The notes beneath the pieces were generated by a model. It saw only the letters and a program-made list of their open reading frames with translations, did no database searches and was not told the origin of the DNA. From Kappaphycus alvarezii (taxonomy: Eukaryota; Rhodophyta; Florideophyceae; Gigartinales; Solieriaceae): DNA of 64,000 nucleotides. Shown here piece by piece: positions 20,758 to 33,469 of the stretch. Within the stretch, counting starts at the first letter, position 1; each line of letters opens with the position of its first letter. Made by a program: the position numbers and the translations under genes. Location: assembly GCA_002205965.3 (NCBI GenBank), contig NADL03000147.1, positions 1 through 64,000 of the forward strand, given 5' to 3'.

Positions 20758-23700
20758 TACCAGTCAAAGTATTGGGAATGAAAACCCAAGCTCTTTTCGA
20801 TTCGGGCGCTGTTCCAAACCTTACTTCAGAAACTTTGGTGACAGATATAGGTCTTGAAATTATTTCAACTACTCGAAGAATAACTGTGGCGGATGGAATC
20901 GTCTCAAAATGCATGGGCACTGTTGACAAGGTTTCCGTGTTCTTTGGGGACTCTAAAGTTGATGTAGATTTTCTTCTCATGCAGGATCTCCCTTTCGATG
21001 CAATCATTGGCTGCCCTACCATGGAAAGACTATGGACATGCATTGACTTGGGCAACCAAATGGTTTCAGTTAATATTGACGGCAGAACCGTGAAGATGCC
21101 CCTGGATTTCGACAAAAGCGCACATTAGGAAGATATAGAACAAATTGACAATGAAGATTTCACTTCTAGCTATTGCAGCGAAGATTACGAACCAACTAAC
21201 ACATTCGGAAGTGGAAATGGGTACGCTCGAGGGATAATGAACATGGCATAAGATGATTATGATTCTGGGTTTAAAACAGATGAAGAATGGAATTCTAGGG
21301 TAGGTTTGGCACCTGAATGTGTTTTTTTTCGCGATATTAGCGAATCAAAGGACGGAATTCAGAGCATGAAAGATGATCACCTTTGCGAGGAAAACAAGAA
21401 TATGTCGAATTCCATATCTGAAGATGTGAGCACGCCGGAAGAGGTCCTTCAAAATTTGGAGGGTGAGGATCAAGAAGAGGACAGCCCCAAATTGGAGAAT
21501 TTCAAGAAAAATTACAGCACCTTCCAGCCCCCGCCTCAATGAAAATATCCGACATGTTAAAATCTTCCGAAGTAACTGCATGCAGCGTTTCAGATCTAAT
21601 ACAAGCAAATGTACCGGTTACTCACTCATTTGAACTTACGCAGACTCAACCAATTTACCACAGGCCTAGACGTCAACCGCCGAAATATGACCAATTTATC
21701 TCAGAGAATGTTACAAGTATGCTGGAAAATGATATTATTCTGCCAGTTTCGTCCCCATGGTCATTTCCAGTTGTGGTAGCACCAAAGAAAGATGGGAAAC
21801 TCCGCTTTTGCGTCGATTACCGACAGCTGAACCAGAGAATGATACCCGATAGATTTCCGATTCCAATGATGGAGAAAATTCTCGAGGACTTGAAGGACGG
21901 GAGATACTTCACCTCAATTGATCTTTACACTGGTTATTGGCAGATTCCTTTGGATGAAAATTATGAGGAAAAAACAACTTTTACCAGCAAAGCCGGTACA
22001 TTCAGCTTCGAAGTGTTGCCTTTTGGTCTCATAAACGCCCCAGCTACATTCCAAAGAATGATGAACGAGGTTTTGAAATGACTTCCATTTGCAAGAGTTT
22101 ATATCGATGATGTGGTAATATTCCCAGAAACCTTGAATCAGCACCTATCGCATGTCAAGAAAGTAGTTGGGAGGATATCTGTATACAGCCTGAAAATTAA
22201 GTTGAGCAAATGCTTCTTTGCGAAAACTTCTATCCAATTACTCGGTCATATCGTCGATCAAGAGGGAATTAAAGTGGATCCAGAGAAAAAAAAAATCAAG
22301 TTGGAACCAAGGCCCGCTCAAAACGGAGGTTCGAAGCTTCTTAGGACTGGCCTCATTACAGAAGATTATCAAAGATTTCGCCAAGACTGCAGCACCGTTA
22401 CATGCCAGCACTACGAAGAACGGAAAATTTTACTGGAACAAGGAAATGCAAACTGCATTTGAGGAGCTTAAAGATAAGCTATGTGTCCCCCCAGTGCTCA
22501 TGTATCCAGATTTCAAGAAACCATTTGTTGTGGAGACAGATGCCTCAGAACGGTCTTTGGGTGGCGTTTTTGTCCAAAAAAGATGAAAACGGAAGACTAC
22601 ACCCGGTTCAATTCCCAAGTCACACTCTGAATGATGCGGAAAGAAGACACTCGGTCTGCGAAAAAGAAGCGCTTGCTGTTGTCTTCGCACTGAAAAAGTT
22701 TCGCGTTTACCTTTTATCACTCGAGAAATTTGTCTTGTAACTGATCACCAGGCACTTAAGACAGCATTCCAAAAGAAAGATGTACATAACTGTTTGGCCC
22801 GATGGCTCGACATTTTCGCAAAATATCATAGGCCCGGACGCAATAATCAGCCTGGCGATTACCTATCCCACTTGAGGGATCCACTGAGTCCAAAAAAAGC
22901 TTCGAGACATCGTCGGAGTTGCCGAGGTGCAAGTGCCGATCGATAACGAATACGAAGCTTATATTACCGGACTCATTAAATTCTTTGATGGGCTAGAAAT
23001 GAGAAAGGTTGATCTGGAACACAGAATTGGGTACGCAGGAACCAAAAATTGCTTTTACATTGTAGAATGGAAAACTATTCCGACACGCAAAAGCTGGTCT
23101 TCGACTAGTGGCCCCTATGAAAGAAAGAATGTAGATCTTGAGGACTTTTCATGATGATTTAGGGCACTGGGATCTCGAAACAACCAAAACGTTCATTACG
23201 GAGAGATTCCGGTGGCTCAGTATCCATAAGGACGTCTATAATTTCGTGAAAAGCTGCGACAACTGTCAAAAATTCACTCCGATACAAAAGTATAAGACAA
23301 CTCTAAGCTTTCCAGTTTCCGTCTCTTTGAAATTCTCAATTGACTTTGCCGGCCCATTCAAGGAAACCTCTTCCGGAAACAAATATCTCCTTATAGGGGT
23401 GGAACATCTTACTGGATGGCCAATAGCAGTTGCAGTTGAGGAGGCCAATGCTGAGGTGGTCCTGAGATTCATCGAAAAAGAAATAATTGAACCGTTTGGT
23501 CTTCCAAAAAGGATCATCTCGGATAACGCCCTTTGTTTTACTGCAACTTCACTGCTTCGTTTCTTGGAAGAGAAAGGGATTCAGCTGAAGACAGTTCTCG
23601 CATATGCTCCTATGTCAAACGGTAAAGCGGAGAGGATGGTTGGAACCATCAAACGAGCAATATCGAAAACTATGTCGGAGAATGAAATCCAGTGGGAAGA

Positions 23701-23800
23701 TGCCTTACCAAAAGTGTTATACGGCTATCGTTGAAGAAGAGCAAGAAGTAGACGATCACCGTTTGAACTAATGTATGGAAGGGCTCCTAGAATGTTACAG
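20758..23800 (+). pseudogene. pol: pol region of the composite Gypsy element (PR, RT, RNase H, integrase)
   Basis: Protease with the retropepsin DSGA motif (ALFDSGAVPNL) and DAIIGCPTMERL near 20.8-21.0 kb. RT with PVSSPWSFPVVVAPKKDG, CVDYRQLNQ, YFTSIDLYTGYWQI and a YIDD catalytic motif (VYIDDVVIF). RNase H with VETDASERSLGG. Integrase with an HHCC-like zinc segment (CDNCQKF) and a D,D,E core (FSIDFAGPF, IISDNALCF, YAPMSNGKAERMVG). The order is that of Ty3/Gypsy. Broken, with several breaks. Confidence 0.85.
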
Positions 23801-24058
23801 AGAGACATGGAAACAAATACTATCGATGAAGAGAGTAGGAAGTCGAACTACTGGCCACCGAAGGCTGGAGATCACACCGCGCGCTAACACAGACAAGAAA
23901 AAAGGATGAAGAGCCTCCAGTCCAAACTTTTTCAGTCGGCTCTAAAGTACTTGTAGCACACGGAAAAGCAATGCAACAGGCTGTGAAGTGGCCGGCCTTC
24001 CAAACAAAGTACTCGAACCCTTGCATCGTCACGGAGGAAAGACACCCGCATTATAAGC

Positions 24059-25246
24059 TTGTTCAAGCTCAGGGAAGAGATCAAGGAGGGCCATCCATGC
24101 ACGTCGTCTGTCCCTTACCATCAGAGGCCTGAAGAATTCCTTCTCACACAGGACTATGCGCAACCACGGGGCATACTCATCTTTAACTATAGAATGATTC
24201 CTATGGGAGGAAAAAGGGCCTGGGAATGGATCATCTCGATTACGCGTGACTACTACGAACTCCACGTAATCATCCATTTCTACATTAATATATGCCTATG
24301 TTTTCGTACGTTGAACGGACCATTGCTACCTCAAGAAGATTTCCGACTATTAATCAGAGTTCTATTCTCATTCCAAAACGGAAGGTTCACGGAAGCAGGT
24401 CCAGAGTTTGTGGAAGTCATATATCATTACTCTATAGGAAGGTATGGAATGGTAGCTATCGGAGACTTGTCGCAAACATATCTGAACATTATCCGTCCAT
24501 TTACGTATTTCTCAAGAACAACCAAGATGTGCGAAGAGGTTACAGCTTGCCCCCTGATATGGAATATCGACTGGTCCCGTATCCTCTATGGGAACCTTAC
24601 GTTGCTCCGCTCAGAAACACAACCTCAGCGAAGACCAGATCCTCCCGAGCCGTGATGATGATACGAGCAGGACCATCAAGTGATCGGCGGATCATCGAAG
24701 AGGGCAAGGCGTCGGGAGCAGCGAGGAAGATCACCAAGAAGATCACCTCAAACACCGCCTAGTCTCCCAGGGGGAAACTATGCATACTTAATTATTGGAC
24801 GGCTAGCAATTAGACGTTGGCTTCGCGAAATGACAGAAGACCCTCGAGAAGCAGAAGTAATTTCCTTTTTTGCCATTATTATTTGCACGTGCTTCCAGAA
24901 CGTTCACGGAGCGCACCTTACTCGTGAGGACTCAGTTCTTATGTTGCGAGTTTTTTTCTCCTTCAGATACCCGTTTCTGGACCCGTTGCCAGAAAAGTTT
25001 GCATACTACGTTTACTACCTCACATTTGGAAGGTTTGGAGAAGTGAAACGGGAGGAGCTCATTAGAGAACACTATGAAACCATACGCCGAATCTACGAAA
25101 CTCTTGACCAAGGAGATGAGCCGGTCATCGCTTGGAACACACTCTCTCATCATATTAGAAATGAACTACTACCACATCCTTTGAGTGAACCCTATACTCT
25201 CCCTGATGAATGGATAGAACTCCCACAAGAACAAAAAGAGCCTTGA
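24059..25246 (+). pseudogene. Accessory ORF3 of Gypsy family 2, right copy
   Basis: Same duplicated-domain protein as at 18400-19380, read on the plus strand directly after pol and so in its natural place in the element. Domain 1 has YINICLCFRTLNGPLLPQED and RFTEAGPEFVEVIYHYSIGR. Domain 2 has IIICTCFQNVHGAHLTREDS and FGRFGEVKREELIREHYETI. The linker between them is short and rich in R, G and P. It is broken in this copy. Its place after integrase is where some Gypsy elements carry an extra gene. Confidence 0.55.
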
Positions 25247-25622
25247 GGACGAGACGGGACGTTCGACCTAAGTGCGGGGGGGTGTTAGGCGCGTGCAGAT
25301 TTTTTTTGTCGCCGTCATCTACAGGACCTTAGTTTACTGTACTACCTCTCCTTGTCCAAATTTGCTTGTAGTTCCGGTCCTTCCTCGTCCTCCCTGAGCC
25401 TTGCTTATCATTACCGCGGTCATCTCCAAGTTTACTTCCATTTTATCTAGATATTTTTAAACTGTATCTACCCCTCTGAATTGACCCCGAATCAAGTTCT
25501 TTTATCCTTTTTGCTTACCTCCTCCTCCAAATTCGCTTTTTTGAGAAAAAAACGCGCAAATGCACTACTACAAAATCCCTTACAGATTTATTTTACCTAT
25601 TCCTAATCTAAAGACCCTGCCC
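24133..25622 (+). repeat. Right inverted arm of the composite Gypsy element
   Basis: Inverted partner of 18061-19554. The inner end is AGAATTCCTTCTCACACAGG and the outer end is CCTAATCTAAAGACCCTGCC. No ORF4 lies between ORF3 and the LTR on this side, unlike on the left. Confidence 0.85.
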
Positions 25623-25778
25623 CTTCCATACTTGCTTGTAGCCCTCTCAACTCTCTTCCATAAACATTCCTTTTTGTTCGTTCAACAATACCGCAGTAGC
25701 ACTTTTGTCGCTTGCAACACCTCCTTCTCGGGGTAGCTGGTTCTGAGTATCTCTTCTCCCAACAATTTACCCCTATCA
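25622..25778 (+). repeat. Partial LTR of Gypsy family 2, right end of the composite
   Basis: Reverse complement of the first ~150 bases of the LTR at 691. It contains TTTTTGTTCGTTCAACAATA and CACTTTTGTCGCTTGCAACA and ends CCCCTATCA at 25778. Confidence 0.75.
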
Positions 25779-26079
25779 ATACCCTTCCCGAGAGGCCATA
25801 TTTTACGAAATGGTCTTATTATGCACACCAATGCATTAGGGTCCCGCCATCTAGCGGGACCGCAAACTTGGCTCCGTACGCGCCCGTTCGACACCCACGG
25901 GTGCCCGTATGCCTCGGTACCCTTCCATGCAAACTCTGCACTTTTCTTACCAAACTTTTTTCAATAATAAACATCAGAATTTGCCTTCCATGAATGCTCT
26001 TTGAACCAATTTCATTTTTTTTTGCATCATCGTTCCCATCTCTTGCTGCACAATGCCCAATTTCACACATCGCTAGATG

Positions 26080-26990
26080 CAATCAAAGAAGAAATCGACG
26101 GGCAGTAGAGAGAAAAGAGTCCAAAGCCGGGTAAATGTTGCAAAATTCTTGGAGCATCTCGCTACCGGAGATTCAACCATATAAAATCGCGGCATTGTCA
26201 TTGATATCTAGATGATATCTTGGAAGAATCCTGTCTTGGTAGAGGAACCCACCGGCATTTGGAACCTCAAAGAGGCTGCAGTGGATGTAATTTACGGTAA
26301 AAGAGATAAGATCTTCTCGTAAGCATCAATTCATCACAGAAGATGTTGGAGATGCAGCACAGCGCACGATGCAAGCAAAAAATATCACCGCCGTAGTTTC
26401 TGTCTCTACTAGTGGCCAAAAAGCGCCAAATCTCTTTTTTGTAGAGAACAAACGCTTTTGTGCGCAGTGGTTTGGACCAATTCAGAGCTTACAATAAGAG
26501 CAAATCGCCAGTGGTATATAAGAGCGCTTTTGTACCAAGGAATGGTTACCATCCGCCAAATCGTTAGTATAAAGCAGCAAGAACAGCTCTATAGATGTGG
26601 AACTGCAGAAGGGTTGCGTGAAGCATATCGCGAAGTACACGAAATCCATAGTTCGCGAGAAGTCCCTTCTGCCTATTTTAGATGGGCACGCGTCTCGAAA
26701 TGTAGTTATATGGCTGGAGGAACGAGCGGGAACGAAAGTAGAAGCAGCAAAAGCTAGAAGACATGATGGGAAATAATCGCCGTCACCAAATGAAAGAGCT
26801 GCTCATTTCTGTTTTCCTCGTTCTAACATTTGTAAAACGCGGAAATTCACAGCAGCAAAGCGCGTGAAGAGGAAGGCCTGGTCGGCATGCATGGCGGCCA
26901 AAGCCATGCATGGTTCTCTTTCGATAAAATATGCACTGGAATAAGCGACAGAAGCGAACGAAGGAGCTTCTTGTAGTAATATGGGTTCGT
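26080..26990 (+). pseudogene. Remnant of a pogo/Tigger-like DDE transposase
   Basis: Plus-strand protein-like sequence with several stops and frame changes. TAVVSVSTSGQKAPNLFFVE (near 26.38 kb) resembles the strand of pogo/Tigger transposases around T.....SA.G...P.L.I, and LLPILDGHASRNVVIWLEE (near 26.67 kb) resembles the PVLLLLDGH.SH segment that holds the second catalytic aspartate. A basic tail (KRVKRKAWSACMAAKAMHG) follows near 26.86 kb. An N-terminal basic part (QSKKKSTGSREKRVQSR) lies near 26.08 kb. No complete catalytic set is readable and no terminal repeats were identified. The ORF 26458-26757 covers part of it in another frame and is not itself a gene. Confidence 0.45.
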
Positions 26991-26999
26991 AAGTGTTGT

Positions 27000-29840
27000 A
27001 TTTCACTTCACAAACCTTACAGCTTTACAATAATTGTAGATTTAAACCACTTCTAACCTTAAAACCAGGGCTATTCGACACTTTGCTGTCATTACACATT
27101 TCCTTACAGTTCTGAACACAGCGTTTGACCCCATCGGTACACTTGGAATAGTTACGGGCGAGTTGCACACTGTGATATTATATCATTGCTTTACCAATCA
27201 AAAGTTGCATTGCTATCCCGTGCCACCTGGACCAATATACTTCTTACATTTTTTCAGAGTATTTCACCAGTGCCAATTGCAATTCTGAAAGTGCTACTTA
27301 CGATACCAGGGCAGTTTACGGGAAACCCTTTGAATTCGCTACTGTTAGACCGCATTTTCTCTAAGTATGTATCTATCTTCAGTTCTGTATAATCCCTGGT
27401 TTGGAGCGGCCGTCTTAACCCAGCCAGCTTAAATCAAAGTTTCAACAACAGTTCTACACAGATCTGATCGTTTGCGCTTAGCACCCTAAAGTAGGGCCAC
27501 GCACCAGGGGGTCGGTTCTCGGGAGCGAGGCTTTCTCGGGAGACCAGTATAACTAGGCTATATAGTTAGTAGGTAACGTCCTAGAGTGACTATAGGCAGT
27601 GCTCTAGAGAAGTAGGAGTATTCCCTACAGTCCTCCAGGATTTCTGGTATTGGACAGGAAGATGAAAGGAAAAGGGGAAATAAAGAGTAAAGTTGAGGAG
27701 AGATAGTGGGAAAAGGGGTGAAAACGGTTAAAAGTAGGTAGCAACGACTAATCCGGCCGTGCTAGTGGGGCTTAGCTGGAGTGATCCGTGCAGCGCTAGG
27801 CTTGCCGATCACCAACTAGGATTCTTAGTCGCAAGGCTTGAGACTATTATGGCCTCTTGGTCTCGGAACTGATAAGTTTTTTCTGTTCCTGTCTTTTTTC
27901 TTTTCTGCTTTACTATTGGAGCCATGAAGTCCCTCGACCCGGCCCATAAGTAGTGTAGGCTGATGCAACCTAGTGTGGCACCTGTAAAGCTAGAAATTAC
28001 CGTAGCTACAAAGTAAGGGAAGCAAGTGCCATTGGCCCTACACGTGGCCCTACACGTGGCCATCACACGTGGCACGGCGCTTGCAGCTGGGACAGGACTT
28101 CTTATCCTTACTGTAGATACAATAGTGCGTGCGCGATAGAAATGAAAGTCCAGGTTCCCACTCCTGCGGCGAGGAAAAGCACTGCGCAAACTAAACCAGT
28201 TTGATTTTTTTGGAGGAACTGGGTTAGTAATGCGCCGAATGGGCTTCAAAGATAATCATTGGTCAGAATTCAGAAAAATGTATTTTGAATTATTGCCTTC
28301 CCGCGCTAAATCGAAAGATTTTACTTCTTACGTCTGATAGCTGACAATTTTTGTCTTGGGCTTGCTCCGCTACTCGGTGTGAAGATCCCAATATAGACTT
28401 TTTTTTGTTGCAAATACAATAAAATGCGGTGTAAAGTTAGGCCACCGTAAAAATTAAATCTAGTGGCTACTGTAGCACGTTTTACTCAATTAATATCATA
28501 AAACTATCTGGGCACTTCTGCTGAGCTGTAGCATATGCTGCGCTCTCATGAAAAACTGTGTGTTTACTGCTCTGGTACCATCATGAACCCATTTTGCATA
28601 AAAGGGGGGACAGATTCATTTCTTTCTTCTTCAATCCAATGTTCTTAATAGTACAAGTAAGTTACAAATTGTAAGAGTTAGAATTCTTACTGAGACCAAT
28701 GGAGGACAAGGAACCATCCCTCTGAATCAGTCTCACCTCAACTAAGTACATCGTCACAGCCTCCTTCCCCGCTTCGCGCTCCAATAAAAACTGCTACAGC
28801 GACGCCTGCCGTGAGAAAGATCAGATGGTAGAATTGGGTGTGATTTAGTCAAATGGATAATAGTGTTCTTTTGAAGATCGAGAGATTCTACCGTTAGTAT
28901 TCTCTATGAACATAAAGTATATGTAAGGAGCTGGTGAGCCAATCCGGGTAAATACAAGCTGTCCTGACACTAGAACTTACAGCGTGCAATGAACAGCTGT
29001 TCACTGTGTGGTTCACACTTTCCCATCTTGAAGAAGTTACGCTCAGTTACTTCTTGAACGCCTGGCAGGCCAGGGGGTTTTCGTAGCGACGTTAGAGGTA
29101 GTGGATTTGTGGATGGAAATGGCGAGACGCTGCAGAAAGACTGTGGGACAGGATTTTATTGAGGCGTCTCTTGCAGAACAGGGACTTGGTTAATGTATCG
29201 GAAGGATTATCCCATCCACCGATCCTGTTCAGTTCGTCCAATATTTTGCGAAGGAATATTTGGGGAAAAAATTTGACTTATGTCTTACCAGCGAAGTATG
29301 TGGGATCACTTAAAGCAGAGAATTCACCATACACACTAATTGTATTCATGTAAGCTGACATATATATGCGGTGAGAAAGACTGTACTGTGAGAGTGAGAT
29401 TATGTCAGAGCTTGAGGTAAGACTGTCTTCTCAGGAAACTACCTCTCCTGCTTGGGGTCTATGGCAGATGCGTTTTTGCATGAGTTAGAAACAGCGTATA
29501 AAAGAGATGCGTGCAGAGGAATCTGATAACATGAGAATATAACCGACTCAATAAGCGGCGACGGGTGTCTGATGTGATTTGAATAATTCAGGAAAGAAAT
29601 GTAGTCGAATTATGGCCGGGTAAAGGCGGGGATAAGGAGAGAGAAACTTACGCGTTTTGGGGATTTGTTGCAGATGAAGCACCGATGAATACAGCAGCAT
29701 CACATAGAAATCCTGGTCACATTGTGCTGTTAGCCCATAAAATTTTTGCAGCAAAGTGTTTGACTATGCAAAAATCAGACGACGGCGGCAGTGATTTTAG
29801 TTGTGAAATGTGAGCGTACAGGTGTACAATTTTTACCGCA
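27000..29840. other. No supported gene
   Basis: Only short frames. A 146-codon minus-strand frame (27809-28249) has one hydrophobic stretch but opens with TTG and has no family match, so I do not call it. Near 28.03-28.08 kb a 13-base unit with ACACGTGGCC is repeated two to three times. 27.48-27.8 kb, with a GC-rich start and tracts of AGTAG, may be old LTR sequence. Confidence 0.5.
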
Positions 29841-29849
29841 AGGTTTCTA

Positions 29850-30330
29850 TATTGCGTAAATTCTAGCAAACGTTAAATTTTCAACATCAGAATGGTAAGG
29901 TTTGAACCGAACGGATGAATTGTAATTGCTGTCAACGAATTCCTGTGTCTGAAAGGCTTGAGTGTCTCCAGCGTAAGTGATGAGGAGATCACACTGTGGT
30001 ATATAGTAAACAGCTTCATAGGAATAGGCACATCTAATGGAAGGTATACGAGACATGATTGAATTGTCTTGTCTGAAATCAAAATGACGACCGGTGTCAT
30101 CTTTGCCGTAGATGGTAACCTTGAAAGACTAGATGTGGTCTTTTGGCTCACACATTTTTTCGAGGAATACTAGCGGAGATTGAATTTAACAAGAGATCAG
30201 ACTGTAAATGGGCTCTTTTGAAGTCCTCTCTTGGAAATAAGCCGGGAAAGTATCTGGGAAACAAAGATAGGCGTGCATAATGCTCCTAGAAAACGATAGA
30301 GGTTGCGGCAACATTGCCTCTTCTTACATG
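29850..30330 (-). pseudogene. Coding-like relic, unidentified
   Basis: One minus-strand frame reads as protein for about 150 codons with only two or three stops: MHAYLCFPDTFPAYFQERTS near 30.28 kb, then CEPKDHI, YGKDDTGRHFDFRQDNSIMS and AYSYEAVYYIPQCDLLITYA towards 29.95 kb. Its composition is protein-like, but I recognise no family. It could be a decayed host gene or a transposon piece; chance is not excluded. Confidence 0.25.
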
Positions 30331-30339
30331 CCGAGCTTT

Positions 30340-31640
30340 CCTTGTAAAACGTATTTGGCAAATAAGGAGGGCTTTAATTTTCCAAGCTCATGTGATTCTG
30401 TCCATTTCCACTTATAAGTGATTACATATTTATCCTTTTGGGTTAATGATATATTCATAGAATCAATGGCATTGAGATATGTAAAGCTTTGAATTTATGG
30501 TTCCTTGGTTTCATCCCTATGCGAATGGCTATGATTACATTCTGCCAAGATAGAAGTGCATTGGCGGATATGAAATACTTGAACAACTGAATTGAGCTGG
30601 ATGGATGGTGGCAGTTCTGGTCTTTGACAGGGTATCGGAGTCTGGGTTGCATGTTGACGTGATTTGGGAGGGTTTAAAAAGGATATCGCTCTAGAATTTT
30701 AACTGGCTTAGGTTCCTTACTGTGATGCGGGCCTTTCAAATGAGCTAGCTTACAGGACAAGCTGATGTCACCTGACCGTGGGAAAGCGCGCCGACTCTAC
30801 CAGCTCCGCATGACGGAACCACAACTTCAAGAGACTAGACCAACTGAAGAACATCAAGAAAAAGAACATATTATTTTGGGTAAAACGCCCACGCGTAGAG
30901 AAAGATAGAGATATACTTCGATCTAGCTGGATTTTTCAGTGATATTGGACTGAAATGGAAACGTCTGATTGGGGCGCGGTGTGAGACTAAATGTAGCGAT
31001 AGGCAGTTTTAAATCGGAAATGACGAGTTGTTGATTAGTTTGACGACAATTTTTCCAAATAAATCTGTGAAATTTATACTGTCAACTATGGGGCAGTTGA
31101 GATCGTTTGGAAAATCACTCGAGTAGAACAAAGGCATATTTCGTGAAGCTGAAATGCGTGATTCACCAAAACATTGCTTGTCGTTGGGGATTTGGTATCC
31201 ACCGTAAAGGGCTTGGTCGAGCTGTCAAGCACCTGGGAATAAAAAAAAATAAATTTAAGTATGAAAAATGGCGGAGCTAGGGTTAAAACCTCATTTCTGT
31301 TGATTAGATTGCAATGAGGAGCGATGGCAGGTTGGTCGGCTAAATGTGGGCGAATAAGGCCCATGGATCTGGAGAGATAATTGTGTGATAATTGTGAATG
31401 CGGTCCTGTTTATTGGGACGTGGTCTGAAGTTGTATTGTTTTTTTGTGAGTGGTGCAGATTCCACTGATCGGAGCCTTAACATATTTTGCAAGTTTGGAC
31501 GACTAAAAGGCGTCCCTTAGGCCGAATATGAGAGCGGTGGGTAGGTGCTAGGCTGTTGGAGTGGCGACGCTGATACTTTCAGAGAACAATTTAACAGTTT
31601 TAGAAATCATTTTACGGTGATGATAGCCTCTAATCGAAAG
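30340..31640. other. No gene seen
   Basis: AT-rich sequence with short frames only. No repeat or motif stood out. Confidence 0.5.
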
Positions 31641-31649
31641 TAGTAGTCA

Positions 31650-33460
31650 TCTCAAAAGTCTCTAGGGCCGCTTTTGTGACTTGAAAATTCATCCTCCATT
31701 TGGACAGGAATGGAAATGTCTAAAACTAAACGTAAGCCCTCTTCTGATTGCCTAACGCCGTCTTCATCATCGATATCGTCTTGTTCTACACAAGAATCCA
31801 CATTATCAATGGTTTTATCCAGAGATATTTCATCCATGTCGAATTTATTGCCTTGCTCATCAACGTCATCAAATGCCAGCACATCGCCACATTCCTGATA
31901 TATTTCGCTCTCCCGCTGTAGAATAACAGGCAATGGCTGAGGATAATCATTATACAAATCAATAGTATCGTTAGACACGTCCCCCTGGCCCGACCATTCC
32001 CATCTGTAGTAGGCCTAAATTTTGCATCGGTGTCAAGGGCTTCATCATTGTGTACATTGGTTCACTTTCTTGGATCATCACAATGTAAATCGAGAAGAAA
32101 TTCAGCAAATCTTACAGAAATCTCCTTACCATGTTGTCTGGACGACCACTTGGACCCCTTTCACCTCCCCCCGCCTTTCGTAACCGACGTATTTTCCTTT
32201 CTAATCTCTGGCGTACTCGAAGCTACTGTGGTTGACGCTCTTCTGCAGCCATTTGCTGCTGTAAAATTCTGCGTTTCTCTCTGGGTATCCGCTGGATATG
32301 TAACCTCTATGAACTAGATTGATGCCCAGACTCACATACAACACTCTTCTGCCGTATTTCCTATATGTTTTTCTCTTTTTTATCTCCTCCTTTCTCCCTA
32401 CTTAAAGTAGCCGTTCTTCCAGACTTGCGCACGATTTCGACTTCGGTATCCTAGTTTCAACCTCCGTCCCCACGATCATCACACCTTCCTGTGTCCCAGT
32501 GATCATCAGTGTCACCACACTAGTTACGTCCCTTTCCGGCCTCAATGTTCTTGTCTTCGATAAAGCCATTATTTCCACTATTACCGTCACATTCTTGACC
32601 TGTTTCAGCTATATCACTTTCATTCCCCGCTATCGCTATTTATAAGTAAAGTTTGTTCCTGCATGCCCTTGACTTTCATGTTGCATCCAGCTCCCTACTT
32701 CTACGAAGTTTTGCAGCTAATCTAGCTCGTTCTTCCTCCAAAAATCTTTTCTGGTCCTCTTATACATATTTTTTTAGTGCTGCTATTCTCCCGTTTCAGG
32801 GCGTTCATGAGTAGATCTACCTCAATGGAAATCTTTGTTGAACTGAAATATTTTTCCAAAGGTATTTTTCAAACCCTTTTTTTGTTTTCAACAATCTCCT
32901 GTTGTTAGGCTACTAGAAAATCTAATATCTTCTTCTTAACAGATGCATCATGGCAAGAGACCGAATACGACGAAATAACGAACCCAGTAATAGGCCCACC
33001 CTCGATTTCTTCGGTTGAAAACTCATTTTCAAGTTGTCATTTGGCACGGAAAAGTATTTGCTTGGCTCTGCGAGCTGCCCGGTGATCAATCTCAGAACTT
33101 CCAGAAAACTTGTCAGGATGCACTACAATTGATAAGCGACGGGGCATTCGCATGATATATGCACGTGTGGGAAGGTTCAGTTCCTTGGCTTTGGCGGATG
33201 AATCCATGCTGAACACGTCAATGAGGGGTGTTATTTTTGTTTCAACAATTACAAAATTGCGCAGGTGTTCGCTATATTTCAGCGGTAGCTGTCGCATGGC
33301 TTCATAAAAGTTATAAAAGATTCAAAGGAGATGCGTCAGAAGTGGGGGGTTTTCGCTGATAAGCTCACAGATCTGAGCTTGGGGAATGGTGAAACTGGTC
33401 AAACAGTTGAGATGAGATAATCGGCTTGTAATTTGCGTCATTTTTGGCATTGTAAAGAGA
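31650..33460 (-). pseudogene. Decayed host-like gene with a J-domain-like segment and a coiled coil
   Basis: A minus-strand frame begins at an ATG near 33.45 kb (MPKMTQITSRLSHLNCLTSF) and reads on for about 230 codons through a few stops (TGA after THLL, TGA after LFRAK, TAA after DFLVA). It contains MPRRLSIVVHPDKFSG, the HPD motif and helix-II pattern of a J domain, then AARRAKQILFRAK. After one frame change it continues as a coiled coil (EDQKRFLEEERARLAAKLRR, near 32.72 kb). Decayed protein-like stretches continue to an acidic end, 31652-31978. J domains stimulate Hsp70 ATPase through HPD. The N-terminal J-domain helix is not clear, so a different HPD-bearing family is possible. It is not functional as it stands. 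Confidence 0.35.
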
Positions 33461-33469
33461 AGAGAGCCA

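Larger units (their letters stand above)
16966..25778. mobile_element. Composite Gypsy family 2 element flanked by inverted 3' accessory arms
   Basis: A plus-strand gag-pol body (about 19.56-24.0 kb) lies between two inverted arms of about 1.49 kb (18061-19554 and 24133-25622). Each arm carries the accessory ORF3 reading outward, and each is followed by LTR sequence of the same family facing outward (16966-17320 on the left, 25622-25778 on the right). So the left end is the 3' end of a minus-strand copy and the right part is a plus-strand copy. No target duplication is seen. It is broken, with several breaks. It probably arose by recombination between two inverted copies. Confidence 0.75.

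Noticed and set aside
27809-28249. 146-codon minus-strand ORF with a hydrophobic stretch
   Set aside because: Opens with TTG, contains a short tandem repeat, and shows no family signature.
31650-33460. Reassigned TGA codon as an explanation for in-frame stops
   Set aside because: TAA and TAG also interrupt the same relics, and the intact GATA gene uses an ordinary stop, so decay is the simpler explanation.
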